From contig JACQEA010000462.1 in the NCBI GenBank assembly GCA_016200825.1, positions 1 through 22,520 of the forward strand: a DNA stretch of 22,520 nucleotides, written 5' to 3'. This document shows, one piece after another, positions 8,087 to 16,429 of the stretch. A program made the position numbers and the translations under genes. The DNA is from Chloroflexota bacterium. GTDB taxonomy: Bacteria; Chloroflexota; Anaerolineae; UBA4142. Every line of letters begins with the position of its first letter. Within the stretch, counting starts at the first letter, position 1. A model generated the notes under the pieces. It did not search any database, was not told the origin of the DNA, and was given only the letters and a program-made list of their open reading frames with translations.

Positions 8087-9322
8087 TCATAAGTTGCTCC
8101 TTGGCAATATATCTAAGATCAATTGCAATTGTCGCCGGGCAATGATTGAAAAATCGTAGTTGCTAACGGTTTGGACGCCCCTTGCGCCCAACTCATGTCG
8201 AAGCGATTCATTTTCAAGTAAACGAACGATTGCGCGGACACATTCGGCCTGATTGCCAATTGGAACAGCAATGACCGAGTCGGCAAAAATTTCGCGGTAC
8301 GTAGGCAAATCCCACGCAACCGCCGGTATGCCGCACGCCAACGCTTCTGCGACTGCGCGTCCCCATCCCTCTTCGTAACTCAACGATACAAAAATCTTAG
8401 ATGCTTTCATCAGGCTGAATTTTTCTACTTCATCCAATATCCCTTTCTCTTCCGATTCATTCGGCACGTATCCCCGCATAACAACATTCTGTTCCAGTCC
8501 GAATTCATTTATTTTTTTATTGATCGTGTTGAGCATTATGCGCGGTCCGTTTCCGATTATCAAGAGGCGGGCTTTTGGCAATTGGTGGAGAACCTTGCTC
8601 CAGACTTCAACTAGCTCTGGCACTGCTTTGGATGCGCGAAAACTGCCAACATAACAAGCATCATACACAATGTCGGGGAGAGCATAAGCTCGCTGAATTG
8701 CCGACAAGTCCAAGCCCGAGTCGATAGTTTTGATTTTATTCTCTGCAATGTTGCGCTGGATAAGAGCTTGTCGAACTCCTTGATTGTTTGTTAGCGGGAG
8801 ATCTGCATTTCTGCCGACTAGACTCAAACTGAATTGTTGCATTAGATTACTGCCAAAGGTGGTGAGTAGCTGATTTCTCAGTCTCTGTTTGTGAGGAAGA
8901 ATCAGGTGGTGGATCAGCGCCGCCCAACGCAAATCGGGATTGATGCGTTTTAGCCAACTTGCGGGAATTGTGTTGCAGAAAAAATCACCGCTAGTATAGA
9001 TCACATCAAAAAATCGGGCGTGCGAGCTCAGAATCCAACAGGCTTGAAGTGTACGCCACATCCAAACGATCAAAACGTTGGGTAGCCGGAGAGAATGTTC
9101 GAAAAAAAGTGGGAGAGCGGGCCAAGTGATGTAGCGGGCGGTGACATTTTGTTTCTCTAGCCATTCCTGTCCTCCGCGCGGTACTGCAATCGTCAAATTG
9201 ATTTCAGTGGTCCAATGCTTGAGGATAAAGGGCAGTGCTAATTCTCCACCCGCCCCGCCCCAATCATACAATTGATTAAAGAGCGCCAAAATTCGAGGAC
9301 GTGCATTCATCATCCGTTTCAT
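8087..9322 (-). CDS. Glycosyltransferase family 4 (GT-B fold)
   Basis: 411 aa, the usual length for GT4. The N-terminal Rossmann strand (ILALFNQLYDWGGAGGE) is followed by an acceptor-side domain to about residue 200, a linker IDSGLD, then the donor domain with CYVGSF at 223-228, LLIIGNGP at 253-260 and the E-x7-E motif EEGWGRAVAEALACG (E318 and E326). These glutamates contact the nucleotide-sugar donor in this retaining family. It is predicted to be a cytoplasmic or membrane-peripheral enzyme adding one sugar to the growing lipid-linked oligosaccharide. The first ATG is used; a second ATG at codon 4 has GGGA at a suitable distance and could be the real start. Donor and acceptor cannot be read from sequence. 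It has fewer CGCG words than the genes at the right end. Confidence 0.88.
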   Translation of the reverse strand: MKRMMNARPRILALFNQLYDWGGAGGELALPFILKHWTTEINLTIAVPRGGQEWLEKQNVTARYITWPALPLFFEHSLRLPNVLIVWMWRTLQACWILSSHARFFDVIYTSGDFFCNTIPASWLKRINPDLRWAALIHHLILPHKQRLRNQLLTTFGSNLMQQFSLSLVGRNADLPLTNNQGVRQALIQRNIAENKIKTIDSGLDLSAIQRAYALPDIVYDACYVGSFRASKAVPELVEVWSKVLHQLPKARLLIIGNGPRIMLNTINKKINEFGLEQNVVMRGYVPNESEEKGILDEVEKFSLMKASKIFVSLSYEEGWGRAVAEALACGIPAVAWDLPTYREIFADSVIAVPIGNQAECVRAIVRLLENESLRHELGARGVQTVSNYDFSIIARRQLQLILDILPRSNL

Positions 9323-9360
9323 TTCCCGAACAAAAATAATTTGAACCGATCAAAACGGCA

Positions 9361-10071
9361 TCAGCGTTGTTTAAGCAGTCGTTCTTTCAGATTCGCAAAT
9401 TCTTCCAAGCCATGCTGATACTCTGCGGGCGATCCGATGTCCAGCCAAAAGCCGTTGTGTAAGTAAGCATTGACTTGTTGATTTGAACGAATAACTTTAT
9501 CAACGAGGTCGGGCAAGTCAAGCCGTTCGCCCTTTGGAATGTATTTGAGAATAGTTGGTTCAAAAACATAAATACCCATGCTCGCTTGATAATGAAAGAC
9601 CGGCTTTTCAGTATAACTCGTGACTCGGCGGTTAGAATTTGTTTCGATTACTCCGAGCGGAATTTTCACGTCGTGTTGAGAAATGCCGATGGTCGCGATC
9701 GCGTTTTGGTTGCGATGATCGGCGCACATCGCTTCGAAATCAAGATCAGTTAACAGGTCTCCATTCATTACCAAGAAAGACTCATCAAGATTATTCAGCA
9801 GAGCGATCGGACCCGCCGTGCCGAGTGGCTCTTGTTCAAATGAGTATTCAATTTCAACTTCGAGTTTTTTACCATCCTCAAAATATGCCATAATCAATTG
9901 CGCGAGATAACCGACCGCGAGGGTAATTTGCTGAATGCCGCTTTGACGAAGTTGCCGGATTAACAATTCGAGAATCGGCATGTCGCCAATCGGCAAAAGG
10001 GGTTTGGGTAACACGGTTGTGTACGGCAAGAGCCGTGTGCCGCGGCCGCCCGCAAGAATCACAGCGCGCAT
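9361..10071 (-). CDS. Sugar-1-phosphate nucleotidyltransferase
   Basis: 236 aa, a minimal NTP_transferase fold. It shows the signature loop LAGGRGTRL at residues 6-14, PKPLLPIGDMP, the metal-binding MNGDLLTD, PLGVIE, YTEKP, and the C-terminal YLHNGFWLDIGSPAEY. The family joins a sugar-1-phosphate to NTP to give NDP-sugar and pyrophosphate. The short form with WLDIG near the end is most like mannose-1-phosphate or heptose-1-phosphate guanylyltransferases and their relatives beside LegB-type dehydratases, so GDP-sugar is the best guess over dTDP or UDP. There is no CBS or left-handed beta-helix domain. The ATG at 10069-10071 has GGAT 8 nt upstream. It lies 25 nt downstream of the dehydratase gene, inside the sugar-nucleotide cassette. 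Confidence 0.88.
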   Translation of the reverse strand: MRAVILAGGRGTRLLPYTTVLPKPLLPIGDMPILELLIRQLRQSGIQQITLAVGYLAQLIMAYFEDGKKLEVEIEYSFEQEPLGTAGPIALLNNLDESFLVMNGDLLTDLDFEAMCADHRNQNAIATIGISQHDVKIPLGVIETNSNRRVTSYTEKPVFHYQASMGIYVFEPTILKYIPKGERLDLPDLVDKVIRSNQQVNAYLHNGFWLDIGSPAEYQHGLEEFANLKERLLKQR

Positions 10072-10096
10072 CGTTTGATCCAGACAATCGAATGAA

Positions 10097-11083
10097 CTAA
10101 AATTGATATTCTCCTAACGGATATGAATCGCTATGCTCTGCAATCCACGTAATCGTTTTTTGCAATCCTTCATCTAATGAAACCGTCGGTTGCCAGTTCA
10201 GTATTTCGCGCGCGCGCGCATTGTCGCCCCGTAAGCGCATGACTTCACTATTGACCGGGCGCTTGCGTTCATCTTCGGCAATAATTTTGACCTCGCGTCC
10301 GATGATCGCGATAATTTTGCGCGCTAAATCGCCGATAGATATTTCTGAATTACTGCTTAAATTTATTTCGGATCCATCAATGTTCGGAATTTCTGCCGCG
10401 CGCAAAATACCGCTCGCGGTGTCCTTTACAAAAGTAAAGTCGCGCGTCGAAGCCAGTGTGCCAAGCCGAACGGTCTCGCCGGTTAATGCCGCTGTGATTA
10501 TGGTGGGAATAACCGCGCGCATTGATTGACGCGGACCATAAGTATTGAAAGGTCGTACTGTAACAACCGGCAGATCAAACGAACGATAAAACGATTGAGC
10601 GATTTTGTCCGCGCCGATTTTGCTGGCAGAGTAAGGCGATTGTCCTTGCAGAATATGATCTTCGCGCATCGAAATCGTTTGACCCGTGCCATACACTTCA
10701 CTGGTAGAAATATGAACGACCCGCTTGATGCGATTTTCTTGGGCAGCCAGCAATACATTGAGTGTACCCAAGATATTCGTTTCCACAACCTCGCGCGGAT
10801 GTTGATATGAATAAGGAATTGAAATCAAAGCGCCCAAATGAAAAACATAGGCGATGTCTTTCATCGCGCGCGTTATCGCCGCGCTATCGCGAAGATCGCC
10901 GGGATAAATTTCTAGTTGACTCTGGCGCGGCGGCAAATGCTTGAGCAAGCCAATATCTCCGCGCGAGTTGTATCGGACAAATGCGCGAACGCGCGCGCCA
11001 TGTTCAATTAATGCCTCAACGAGATGGCTTCCGATGAAACCCCCGGCTCCGGTTACTAAAACCGGAACGCTTGACCAATCCAT
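10097..11083 (-). CDS. NAD-dependent NDP-sugar 4,6-dehydratase (extended SDR, LegB-like)
   Basis: 328 aa from the chosen start. The NAD-binding TGAGGFIG is at residues 11-18, STSEVYG at 127-132 and catalytic YSASK has Y151 and K155. NTYGPRQSMRAVIPTII and TRDFTFVKD follow. The run IPYSYQHPREVVETNILGT, with QGQSPYSASKIGADK, resembles the LegB group (GDP-GlcNAc 4,6-dehydratase of legionaminic-acid type pathways) more than plain GalE or RmlB. No other legionaminic gene is present, so the substrate may be another GDP- or UDP-hexose. The start is the ATG at 11081-11083: it overlaps the preceding stop as TAATG and has AAGGA at 11090-11094. An upstream in-frame start at 11164 would add 27 residues outside the Rossmann fold and lie deep in the neighbour, so I reject it. 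Confidence 0.87.
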   Translation of the reverse strand: MDWSSVPVLVTGAGGFIGSHLVEALIEHGARVRAFVRYNSRGDIGLLKHLPPRQSQLEIYPGDLRDSAAITRAMKDIAYVFHLGALISIPYSYQHPREVVETNILGTLNVLLAAQENRIKRVVHISTSEVYGTGQTISMREDHILQGQSPYSASKIGADKIAQSFYRSFDLPVVTVRPFNTYGPRQSMRAVIPTIITAALTGETVRLGTLASTRDFTFVKDTASGILRAAEIPNIDGSEINLSSNSEISIGDLARKIIAIIGREVKIIAEDERKRPVNSEVMRLRGDNARAREILNWQPTVSLDEGLQKTITWIAEHSDSYPLGEYQF

Positions 11084-12021
11084 TACGATTCCTTCTGCAA
11101 ACGTTCGCGCCAATAATTCAGCAAATCTAAAAGACTCTGACGAAATGAAATTTGCGCCCGCCATCCCGTCTCATGCGTTATTCGACTTGGATCACCAACT
11201 TGAATTGGAATGTCGTCGGCGCGTTGTCGGGTTGGATCAATTATTGTTTCGGATGGCACTTGACTGAATTCTTTCAACGTATCGAGACATTCTGCGACGG
11301 TCATGGCGCGCCCCGAACAAACATTGTACACTTTGCCGGATTCCCCGCGATTTGCCACCAGCCAATATGCGTTTACCACGTCCCGCACATCGATCAGATC
11401 GCGCGCCGGAGTGAGATTGCCAACGCGAATGACCGGGTCTTGGCGATTTAGTTCGATAGCGGCAATTTGTTTTGCGAGACTAGAGCAAACTAGATTTTCC
11501 GGTTGACCGGGACCAATAATATTAAACGCGCGCGTTCGGATCACGCGAACCTTTTCGGATAAATGATAACGCAGAGCGACCATCTCCTGAGCGATTTTGC
11601 TTACGGCATAATGAGTCAGCGGGCAAAAAGGATTTTGTTCTTGAATGGCTTTTGTGGCGGACGACATTCGTCCGTACACCGCGCCGGAACTTGCGATCAT
11701 AATCACCGGATTGATCGCGAGCGCAGTGACCGCGTCAAACAGTCGAATGGTTGCTTGTACATTCAGCGCGTACAAATAAGTGGGATCGGATGAATCAAAA
11801 GTCCCGGCGAGATGATAGATGACCTCTGGACGCAGTTGATCTAACAACGATATCAAAGAATTCGTGTCGGATAGATCATTCTCAATCGTATCCCAAGCCG
11901 GATTTGTTTGATTCGAATGAATCTTGCGCGCAATCCCGGTAACTTTTTCTCCAAGGGTTACGCAGTAACGCGCGAGATGTTGTCCACAGAAACCTTCACT
12001 TCCCGTTATCAGAACACTCAT
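11083..12021 (-). CDS. rmd: NDP-4-keto-6-deoxyhexose reductase-like SDR (RMD family)
   Basis: 312 aa extended short-chain dehydrogenase. TGSEGFCG (6-13) is the dinucleotide loop, IASSGAVYG (109-117) holds the active-site serine, and YAVSK has Y138 and K142. The block FNIIGPGQPENLVCSSLAKQ, VGNLTPARDLIDVRDVVNAY and VYNVCSG matches GDP-6-deoxy-D-mannose (GDP-4-keto-6-deoxymannose) reductase closely. With a dehydratase it would yield GDP-D-rhamnose or a related 6-deoxy sugar. No canonical GDP-mannose 4,6-dehydratase (Gmd) is in the window; the next gene, coupled by a TAATG junction, is a dehydratase of another subgroup and may serve instead. The ATG at 12019-12021 has only a weak ribosome site. 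Reductase family is clear; the exact product sugar is inferred. Confidence 0.82.
   Translation of the reverse strand: MSVLITGSEGFCGQHLARYCVTLGEKVTGIARKIHSNQTNPAWDTIENDLSDTNSLISLLDQLRPEVIYHLAGTFDSSDPTYLYALNVQATIRLFDAVTALAINPVIMIASSGAVYGRMSSATKAIQEQNPFCPLTHYAVSKIAQEMVALRYHLSEKVRVIRTRAFNIIGPGQPENLVCSSLAKQIAAIELNRQDPVIRVGNLTPARDLIDVRDVVNAYWLVANRGESGKVYNVCSGRAMTVAECLDTLKEFSQVPSETIIDPTRQRADDIPIQVGDPSRITHETGWRAQISFRQSLLDLLNYWRERLQKES
11090..11094 (-). promoter_or_regulatory. Shine-Dalgarno AAGGA that fixes the dehydratase start
   Basis: AAGGA lies in the last codons of the upstream reductase gene, 6 nt before the ATG at 11083. With the one-base TAATG overlap it decides between this start and one 81 nt upstream. 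Confidence 0.7.
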
Positions 12022-12053
12022 CGCTAGATTGATTTTCCAGATGGATATTATTT

Positions 12054-12773
12054 CTAATTGTGCGACATTACTTTTCCGCGCACAATGATTGTCATTCCGC
12101 CTAAACCGACTGGCAACAATAATTTGTCCAAGAGCAGAACCCCATACGCTGCCAAATGACGGAGCGGGGTAACAGTTGATTCAGGCACTATTTCTTGCGC
12201 GATCAAATTAGTAATTCTGATTTGTGCGGCTTGAGTCATTTGCCTTAACTCCCTCTTTGTAAATGACTGTTCAAAACCGAATCGAAACAAATGCAGGAAC
12301 TGCGAAAAGATTTTGAACAAGTGGTAGAAAGATCTTCGATGCGGCACGGAAACAATCACAGTGCCTTCGACTTTGCTCACCCGAGCGTGCTCGTTTATGG
12401 CTTGGGCGGTTTCTTCAAAATGTTCGACGACGCCAAGACTATATACAAGTTCAAATACGCCGTCGCGAAATGGCAAATGCCGCGTATCGGCGCGCACCAA
12501 CGGGACATTCAATCCTTCCTGTTTCAGGCGCGTCTGACAGATGCTCAGCATTTCATTTGAAATATCAATCCCAATTACTTGATTGTTCTGGCGCGCCAAC
12601 GGCACAATGATTCGCCCTTGACCACAGCCAATTTCAAGCACGCGCTTATTTTTTTGGGATCCTATCCAATCGGATAAATAGCGTTCGGAAGGGAAAAACC
12701 CGGCTTGATGAAAAGGATCGTGTGACAGTTTGTCCCATGTCTCTCGGAGGCGGACGTCATTCGTTTTTGTCAA
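12054..12773 (-). CDS. SAM-dependent methyltransferase (class I)
   Basis: 239 aa. Motif I VLEIGCGQGR lies at residues 45-54, the acidic end of strand 2 is GIDIS, motif II is LVRADTRHLPF, and YSLGVVEHF is the typical post-motif. The C-terminal ~80 residues are hydrophobic-basic (FYHLFKIFSQFLHLF, and a last segment LLLDKLLLPVGLGG), which may hold it at the membrane near its lipid-linked substrate. Family members methylate sugars, lipids or small molecules; in a glycan operon, O-methylation or capping of a sugar is the natural guess. The start is TTG at 12771-12773, supported by GGAG 9 nt upstream. It overlaps the end of the GT4 gene by 17 nt, implying coupled translation. Confidence 0.85.
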   Translation of the reverse strand: MTKTNDVRLRETWDKLSHDPFHQAGFFPSERYLSDWIGSQKNKRVLEIGCGQGRIIVPLARQNNQVIGIDISNEMLSICQTRLKQEGLNVPLVRADTRHLPFRDGVFELVYSLGVVEHFEETAQAINEHARVSKVEGTVIVSVPHRRSFYHLFKIFSQFLHLFRFGFEQSFTKRELRQMTQAAQIRITNLIAQEIVPESTVTPLRHLAAYGVLLLDKLLLPVGLGGMTIIVRGKVMSHN

Positions 12774-14010
12774 GGGAAACTTCTCCGCGAGATCTTAATC
12801 GAACGCCGATCAGATTCTCGAATGAATGGACACTAAAATGCTTGATCGCATATTCTCGCGCGTCGGCGCGCAATTTATCCGCCGAAAGTGAATTGCGCGC
12901 TTGCATTTTCAAGAGCGCGTCAGCGAGCGCGGATTCCGATGAATCAGAAACAATCGCGGCGGAACAATTACGATATTGGCTCAACCCTCCCAAGTTTGTA
13001 GTAACCAAAGGTACGCCGCACGCCAATGCTTCCATCGTTACCATTGGAATTCCTTCGGGTTCTTGGGAAGGAACAAAAAGCGTATTCGCTGAATTATAAA
13101 GACGCGGTAACTCGGTATCCGGAATAAAACCTAGAAACACTAGGTTCTGCAATTCTTTGGTTTGTTCGTGAACATAATGATCCAACGGACCAGTGCCGGC
13201 GATGACAAAATGCATATGTGAAAATCGTCGCGCTAAACTAACGATAATCTTGATTCCCTTTTGCTCGGTGATTCTTCCGACAAATAAAACTGTGAAACGT
13301 GCATCGAAATCCGATCCCGTTCGAAAATTAGAGTGCACTCGCGGCGAATAAGTATCAAGGTCAATTGGGTAAACGAGCCGAGAGACATGATGCGCATCAA
13401 TGCCGAGCCGGATTAATTCGTCGAAGCCAGCGTCACTCGCAACCTTAATATGGTCTGCATGGTCAAGCGCGAATCGAATCAGGAGTAGCGCGATCTTATT
13501 CCCGCGCTCCAAGTCCGGATAGACTAGATGGATAACAGAATGCAAACTAATGACCAGCGGTTTTCTAAAAAAAAATTTAAGTCCCGCACCAACAATCCCC
13601 GGCACGAACCCATGCGCGTTGATGAGTCCAACTTTTTTGCCACGCAAGGTTAGGAAAATTAATCCCGCGATCATGAGCGGGACGGCGTGATACACAAACT
13701 GAATCTTTGGGTGCAAGCCAATGCGCGTCCAAAAACTGCCGAATTTAGGAACCCAGATGCGAATGACGCTGAACAATCCTTGGGATTCAAACGGTTTCCA
13801 TGCTCGATCGACTGCTAAGGGACGCAATGTCAAAAGTTTCACCCGAACATTTTGGTGCGTTAGCGCGGTCGCAAGCGCCTTGAGCGAAGTTTCGACTCCA
13901 CCGGTATTCGGTAGGTATTGCGAACTCAAAATGAGAATTGTTTTGTCACGATCAATCTCTAGGATTTTATCCTTCGCTTGCGAATCCATTGGATTTTCAA
14001 AGGTTCTCAT
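12757..14010 (-). CDS. Glycosyltransferase family 4 (GT-B fold)
   Basis: About 417 aa. The N-terminal motif LSSQYLPNTGGVETSL is the classic glycine-rich acceptor-side loop. INAHGFVPGIVG and VISLHSVIH follow. The donor domain has VLFVGRITEQKG, FVIAGTGPL, LGFIPDTELPRLY and the E-x7-E motif in EPEGIPMVTMEALACGVPLV, so both donor-binding glutamates are present. It is predicted to be a retaining, cytosolic or membrane-associated sugar transferase in oligosaccharide assembly. I use the ATG at 14008-14010; a GTG directly before it would add one residue. Neither has a strong ribosome site, and the 76-bp gap above is AT-rich, so an internal promoter there is possible. The 3' end overlaps the methyltransferase start by 17 nt. 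Sugar specificity is unknown. Confidence 0.88.
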   Translation of the reverse strand: MRTFENPMDSQAKDKILEIDRDKTILILSSQYLPNTGGVETSLKALATALTHQNVRVKLLTLRPLAVDRAWKPFESQGLFSVIRIWVPKFGSFWTRIGLHPKIQFVYHAVPLMIAGLIFLTLRGKKVGLINAHGFVPGIVGAGLKFFFRKPLVISLHSVIHLVYPDLERGNKIALLLIRFALDHADHIKVASDAGFDELIRLGIDAHHVSRLVYPIDLDTYSPRVHSNFRTGSDFDARFTVLFVGRITEQKGIKIIVSLARRFSHMHFVIAGTGPLDHYVHEQTKELQNLVFLGFIPDTELPRLYNSANTLFVPSQEPEGIPMVTMEALACGVPLVTTNLGGLSQYRNCSAAIVSDSSESALADALLKMQARNSLSADKLRADAREYAIKHFSVHSFENLIGVRLRSRGEVSLDKNE

Positions 14011-14086
14011 CACTCACTTTTGAGAAAAAGATTTTGTTTTGATTTTGAGTCCGAAAAATTGATGCACAACTTTTTTTGATATAGCG

Positions 14087-15448
14087 TTATTGAATACCGC
14101 GCGGATCTCCTTCTTGGTTTTCAATACAAAGGCGATAGATCTGTAGCGTCTTGTCCGCGACCTTGCTCCATGTGCGTTCTCTAGCATTTTGTTGCGCGCC
14201 GTTTGCCAAGCGTTCGCGCAGTTGCCGATTGGACGCGAGACTGATCATCGCTTGCGCAAGTGCGGAAGCATCGCGCGGCGGCACAAGCAATCCATTTACT
14301 CCATCCCTAACCTCTTCTGCCATCGTCCCGATGCGGGTCGCGATAATTGGTTTGGAATATTGTAAAGCGAAAGAAAGCGGCAGACTGGAGGAAATGGAAT
14401 ATGTATAGGGGAGAACCACAAACTCACAGCGCGCATAAAGTTTCTCAATCTCATCGCCGTCAAGAAACGATGTAAATATGATGTGATTGTTCAGCCCTCT
14501 GCGTTCAACATCTTGCCGCAATCCCGTTGCATATTCGCTTTGATAACCTAATTCCCCGCCAGCAAGTAACAAGACGTGATCTGGAAATTGGGAATGGATA
14601 ATATCAAACGCATCGATCAGATACTCTAATCCTTTGCGCCGAATGATATAGCCAAAATACAAAATTATTTTTTTCTGTTGAATAGAATTTGCCCATGGTC
14701 GATCCGTTGAGATTTCTGTATTTACTAAAAGGCGAGGTGCTGGTACGCCGATAGGGACAACCGCGATCTTTTCCGACGGAATTCCATAATCCTGTTTTAG
14801 AATACTCGCCATAAACGCGGAATGCACAATAGTTGTGTTGGCGAGTAGTCCGATAGACCGATAAAGAATAGAAAGGAACAGCCGAACGAGAGTGATCAAG
14901 CCAATTCGCAGAGGCCATGAGAAAGTGTACAGAAATTCCCGATCAATCTCTTCTTTCGGCACAACACTGTGTACGGTCACGATCAAATTGATTCGAATGA
15001 CACGCAAGAGAAATAAGAGGAATGGGAACAGCATCGCCGTGAGCGGTCCGCCATACATATTGATTTCATGTTGCAAGTGAACTACTGTAGGACGGTCTGC
15101 CAAAATCTGCCTAAAGATTTGGAATGGAAAAATAATGTTAGACGTCCAAACTAATTTCAAGTTGCGGTAACTTAGCGCGAGATTTTTTGAGTTGCGGTCT
15201 GCGTAGATGAGAAGATTGACTGCGCCGGGATTTTCTTCGAGTGCTTGAATTAAATAACGCGAATAATGCGTTTCTGGTTGCAGAGTAGTCACCAACGCAA
15301 CGCCAAGCGGACTGGGGGACGATGAAGGATCTATACGACTTGCAGAAAGAATCGCGATAGGGATTAGCAATGGTCGTTTTAAGAATTGGCGCAGTGGACT
15401 CGATTCCAAAAACAGTCCTCGTTTCAAATTCAAAGGGCAAGGACACAA
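14087..15448 (-). CDS. Glycosyltransferase family 4-like protein lacking the E-x7-E pair
   Basis: 453 aa at the longest start. HLQHEINMYGG, VTVHSVVP, the basic donor-site block YFGYIIRRKGLEYLI, LLLAGGE, IIFTSFLDGDEIEKLYARC and GVNGLLVPPRDASALAQAM are all GT4 landmarks. Where EGFGxxxxEA is expected, it reads YSISSSLPLSFALQYSKPI, so the two glutamates are replaced by Ile and Phe. Some GT4 subgroups with a SxxLPLxxA version are known and may still be active. The start is ambiguous: TTG at 15446-15448 has AAGGA 7 nt upstream, while TTG at 15407-15409 has GAGGA 6 nt upstream and would remove 13 residues. A 117-bp gap separates it from the methyltransferase above. Confidence 0.82.
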   Translation of the reverse strand: MCPCPLNLKRGLFLESSPLRQFLKRPLLIPIAILSASRIDPSSSPSPLGVALVTTLQPETHYSRYLIQALEENPGAVNLLIYADRNSKNLALSYRNLKLVWTSNIIFPFQIFRQILADRPTVVHLQHEINMYGGPLTAMLFPFLLFLLRVIRINLIVTVHSVVPKEEIDREFLYTFSWPLRIGLITLVRLFLSILYRSIGLLANTTIVHSAFMASILKQDYGIPSEKIAVVPIGVPAPRLLVNTEISTDRPWANSIQQKKIILYFGYIIRRKGLEYLIDAFDIIHSQFPDHVLLLAGGELGYQSEYATGLRQDVERRGLNNHIIFTSFLDGDEIEKLYARCEFVVLPYTYSISSSLPLSFALQYSKPIIATRIGTMAEEVRDGVNGLLVPPRDASALAQAMISLASNRQLRERLANGAQQNARERTWSKVADKTLQIYRLCIENQEGDPRGIQ

Positions 15449-15565
15449 TTATATTCCTTGCCCCGCTAATGCATTTTGATTTTTGTGCTTCTATTCCGCT
15501 GCCCGATAGATTCAACGCTGGTTGAAAACATAAAGCGCAATCAAACTAATCGGCCGCATAACTTA

Positions 15566-16279
15566 TTATTCCCCAGAGCTTTTCACGATCAGCGACTTTG
15601 CCAGCGTTGGAAAGAACCGCGCCAGGGCAATCGAGAAATGCTTTCCCGAATCGTCAAAATTGACCACGTCCGAAATGAAATCTTGTTTCACGAAGCCTGC
15701 TTGCGTCAGCATTTGGCTCAAAGTACTCTTCACGAAATAACGTATGTGTCCTGCCGAGCCCTCGCCGCAAGAAACTTCGATTACGGGATTCAACCCAAAG
15801 AGGAGAAATAATCTTCGTCCCAGTGATGCCAAGTTAGGAGTCGTCAACACCAAATAGCCATTCGCGGTAACTACTCGCTTGATCTCGCGCAAAAACCCGG
15901 CAGTATCATAGAGATGTTCAATTACTTCTGCAGCAACAACTACGTCAAAGAATCCATCAGAAAAAGGAAGACTCTCGTCTTCAACGTCTACAACGCGCGC
16001 CCCGATACCTTTACGATTCGCCATTTCAACAGCTGTTGTTGAAATGTCAACACCGTAAACCTCGTTTCGGCGTTCCAACAAAATCTTGCCCATCGTTCCA
16101 TCGCCACAACCGATGTCAAGGACTCGTTTGCCTTCACCGACCAAATCATAGATGATACCGATCCGGACTTGATCGGCTTGCGGATGCTCAATGTGTTTCC
16201 CATACGCAAGCTCGTTAAAGTCGTGTCGAAACTTCTTTACCCTGCTTGCCACCATCGGCCTTTTTTCCGCGCTATCCAT
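15566..16279 (-). CDS. SAM-dependent methyltransferase (class I)
   Basis: 237 aa. Motif I VLDIGCGDG is at residues 53-61, YGVDIS ends strand 2, VDVEDESLPF is motif II, and VVAAEVIEHLYD plus LREIKRVV follow. This is the Methyltransf_11/23 type, often found in glycan operons acting on a sugar or lipid-linked intermediate. GHIRYFVKSTLSQML is the conserved late segment of this subgroup. The ATG at 16277-16279 overlaps the TAG (16272-16274) of a truncated radical SAM remnant, so in the ancestral arrangement this gene was probably coupled to a radical SAM gene directly upstream. A second ATG at codon 9 is possible. With the MNT/HEPN insertion between it and the intact radical SAM gene, its supply of transcription may have changed. 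Confidence 0.87.
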   Translation of the reverse strand: MDSAEKRPMVASRVKKFRHDFNELAYGKHIEHPQADQVRIGIIYDLVGEGKRVLDIGCGDGTMGKILLERRNEVYGVDISTTAVEMANRKGIGARVVDVEDESLPFSDGFFDVVVAAEVIEHLYDTAGFLREIKRVVTANGYLVLTTPNLASLGRRLFLLFGLNPVIEVSCGEGSAGHIRYFVKSTLSQMLTQAGFVKQDFISDVVNFDDSGKHFSIALARFFPTLAKSLIVKSSGE

Positions 16280-16424
16280 TAGAATACTGTTTCTTCTTGA
16301 AATCCATCAAGTGCCCCGCCACTTTCATGCCAGCCGTCGCGAAAAACTTGACGTCTTCCAGATTGCGAATCGACAGCGCTTTCCGCGCGATAAACTGCGG
16401 GCTCATAAACGCGGTGTACAGTTG
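16272..16424 (-). pseudogene. 3' remnant of a second radical SAM gene
   Basis: The 51 codons ending at the TAG (16272-16274) read QLYTAFMSPQFIARKALS and then a tail ending in DFKKKQYSNG. They align without gaps over 138 bp (16287-16424) to the 3' end of the intact radical SAM gene (17322-17459). By hand count about 13 bases differ, only four of them causing the three amino-acid changes (Thr/Arg, Asn/Asp, Phe/Leu). The piece starts directly behind a TAG at 16425-16427 and has no catalytic part. The last codons differ from the intact gene and overlap the methyltransferase start. It is a leftover of a formerly selected, full-length gene or allele, not a new gene. Confidence 0.85.
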
Positions 16425-16429
16425 CTAGC

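Noticed and set aside
11084..11164. 27-residue N-terminal extension of the dehydratase
   Set aside because: The TAATG overlap with the reductase stop and the AAGGA site favour 11083; the extension lies before the first Rossmann strand and overlaps the upstream gene.
15511..15526. Perfect 6-bp hairpin TTCAAC/GTTGAA between the methyltransferase and GT4 genes
   Set aside because: It is not followed by a T-run in the direction of transcription, so it is not a terminator; no other role can be supported.
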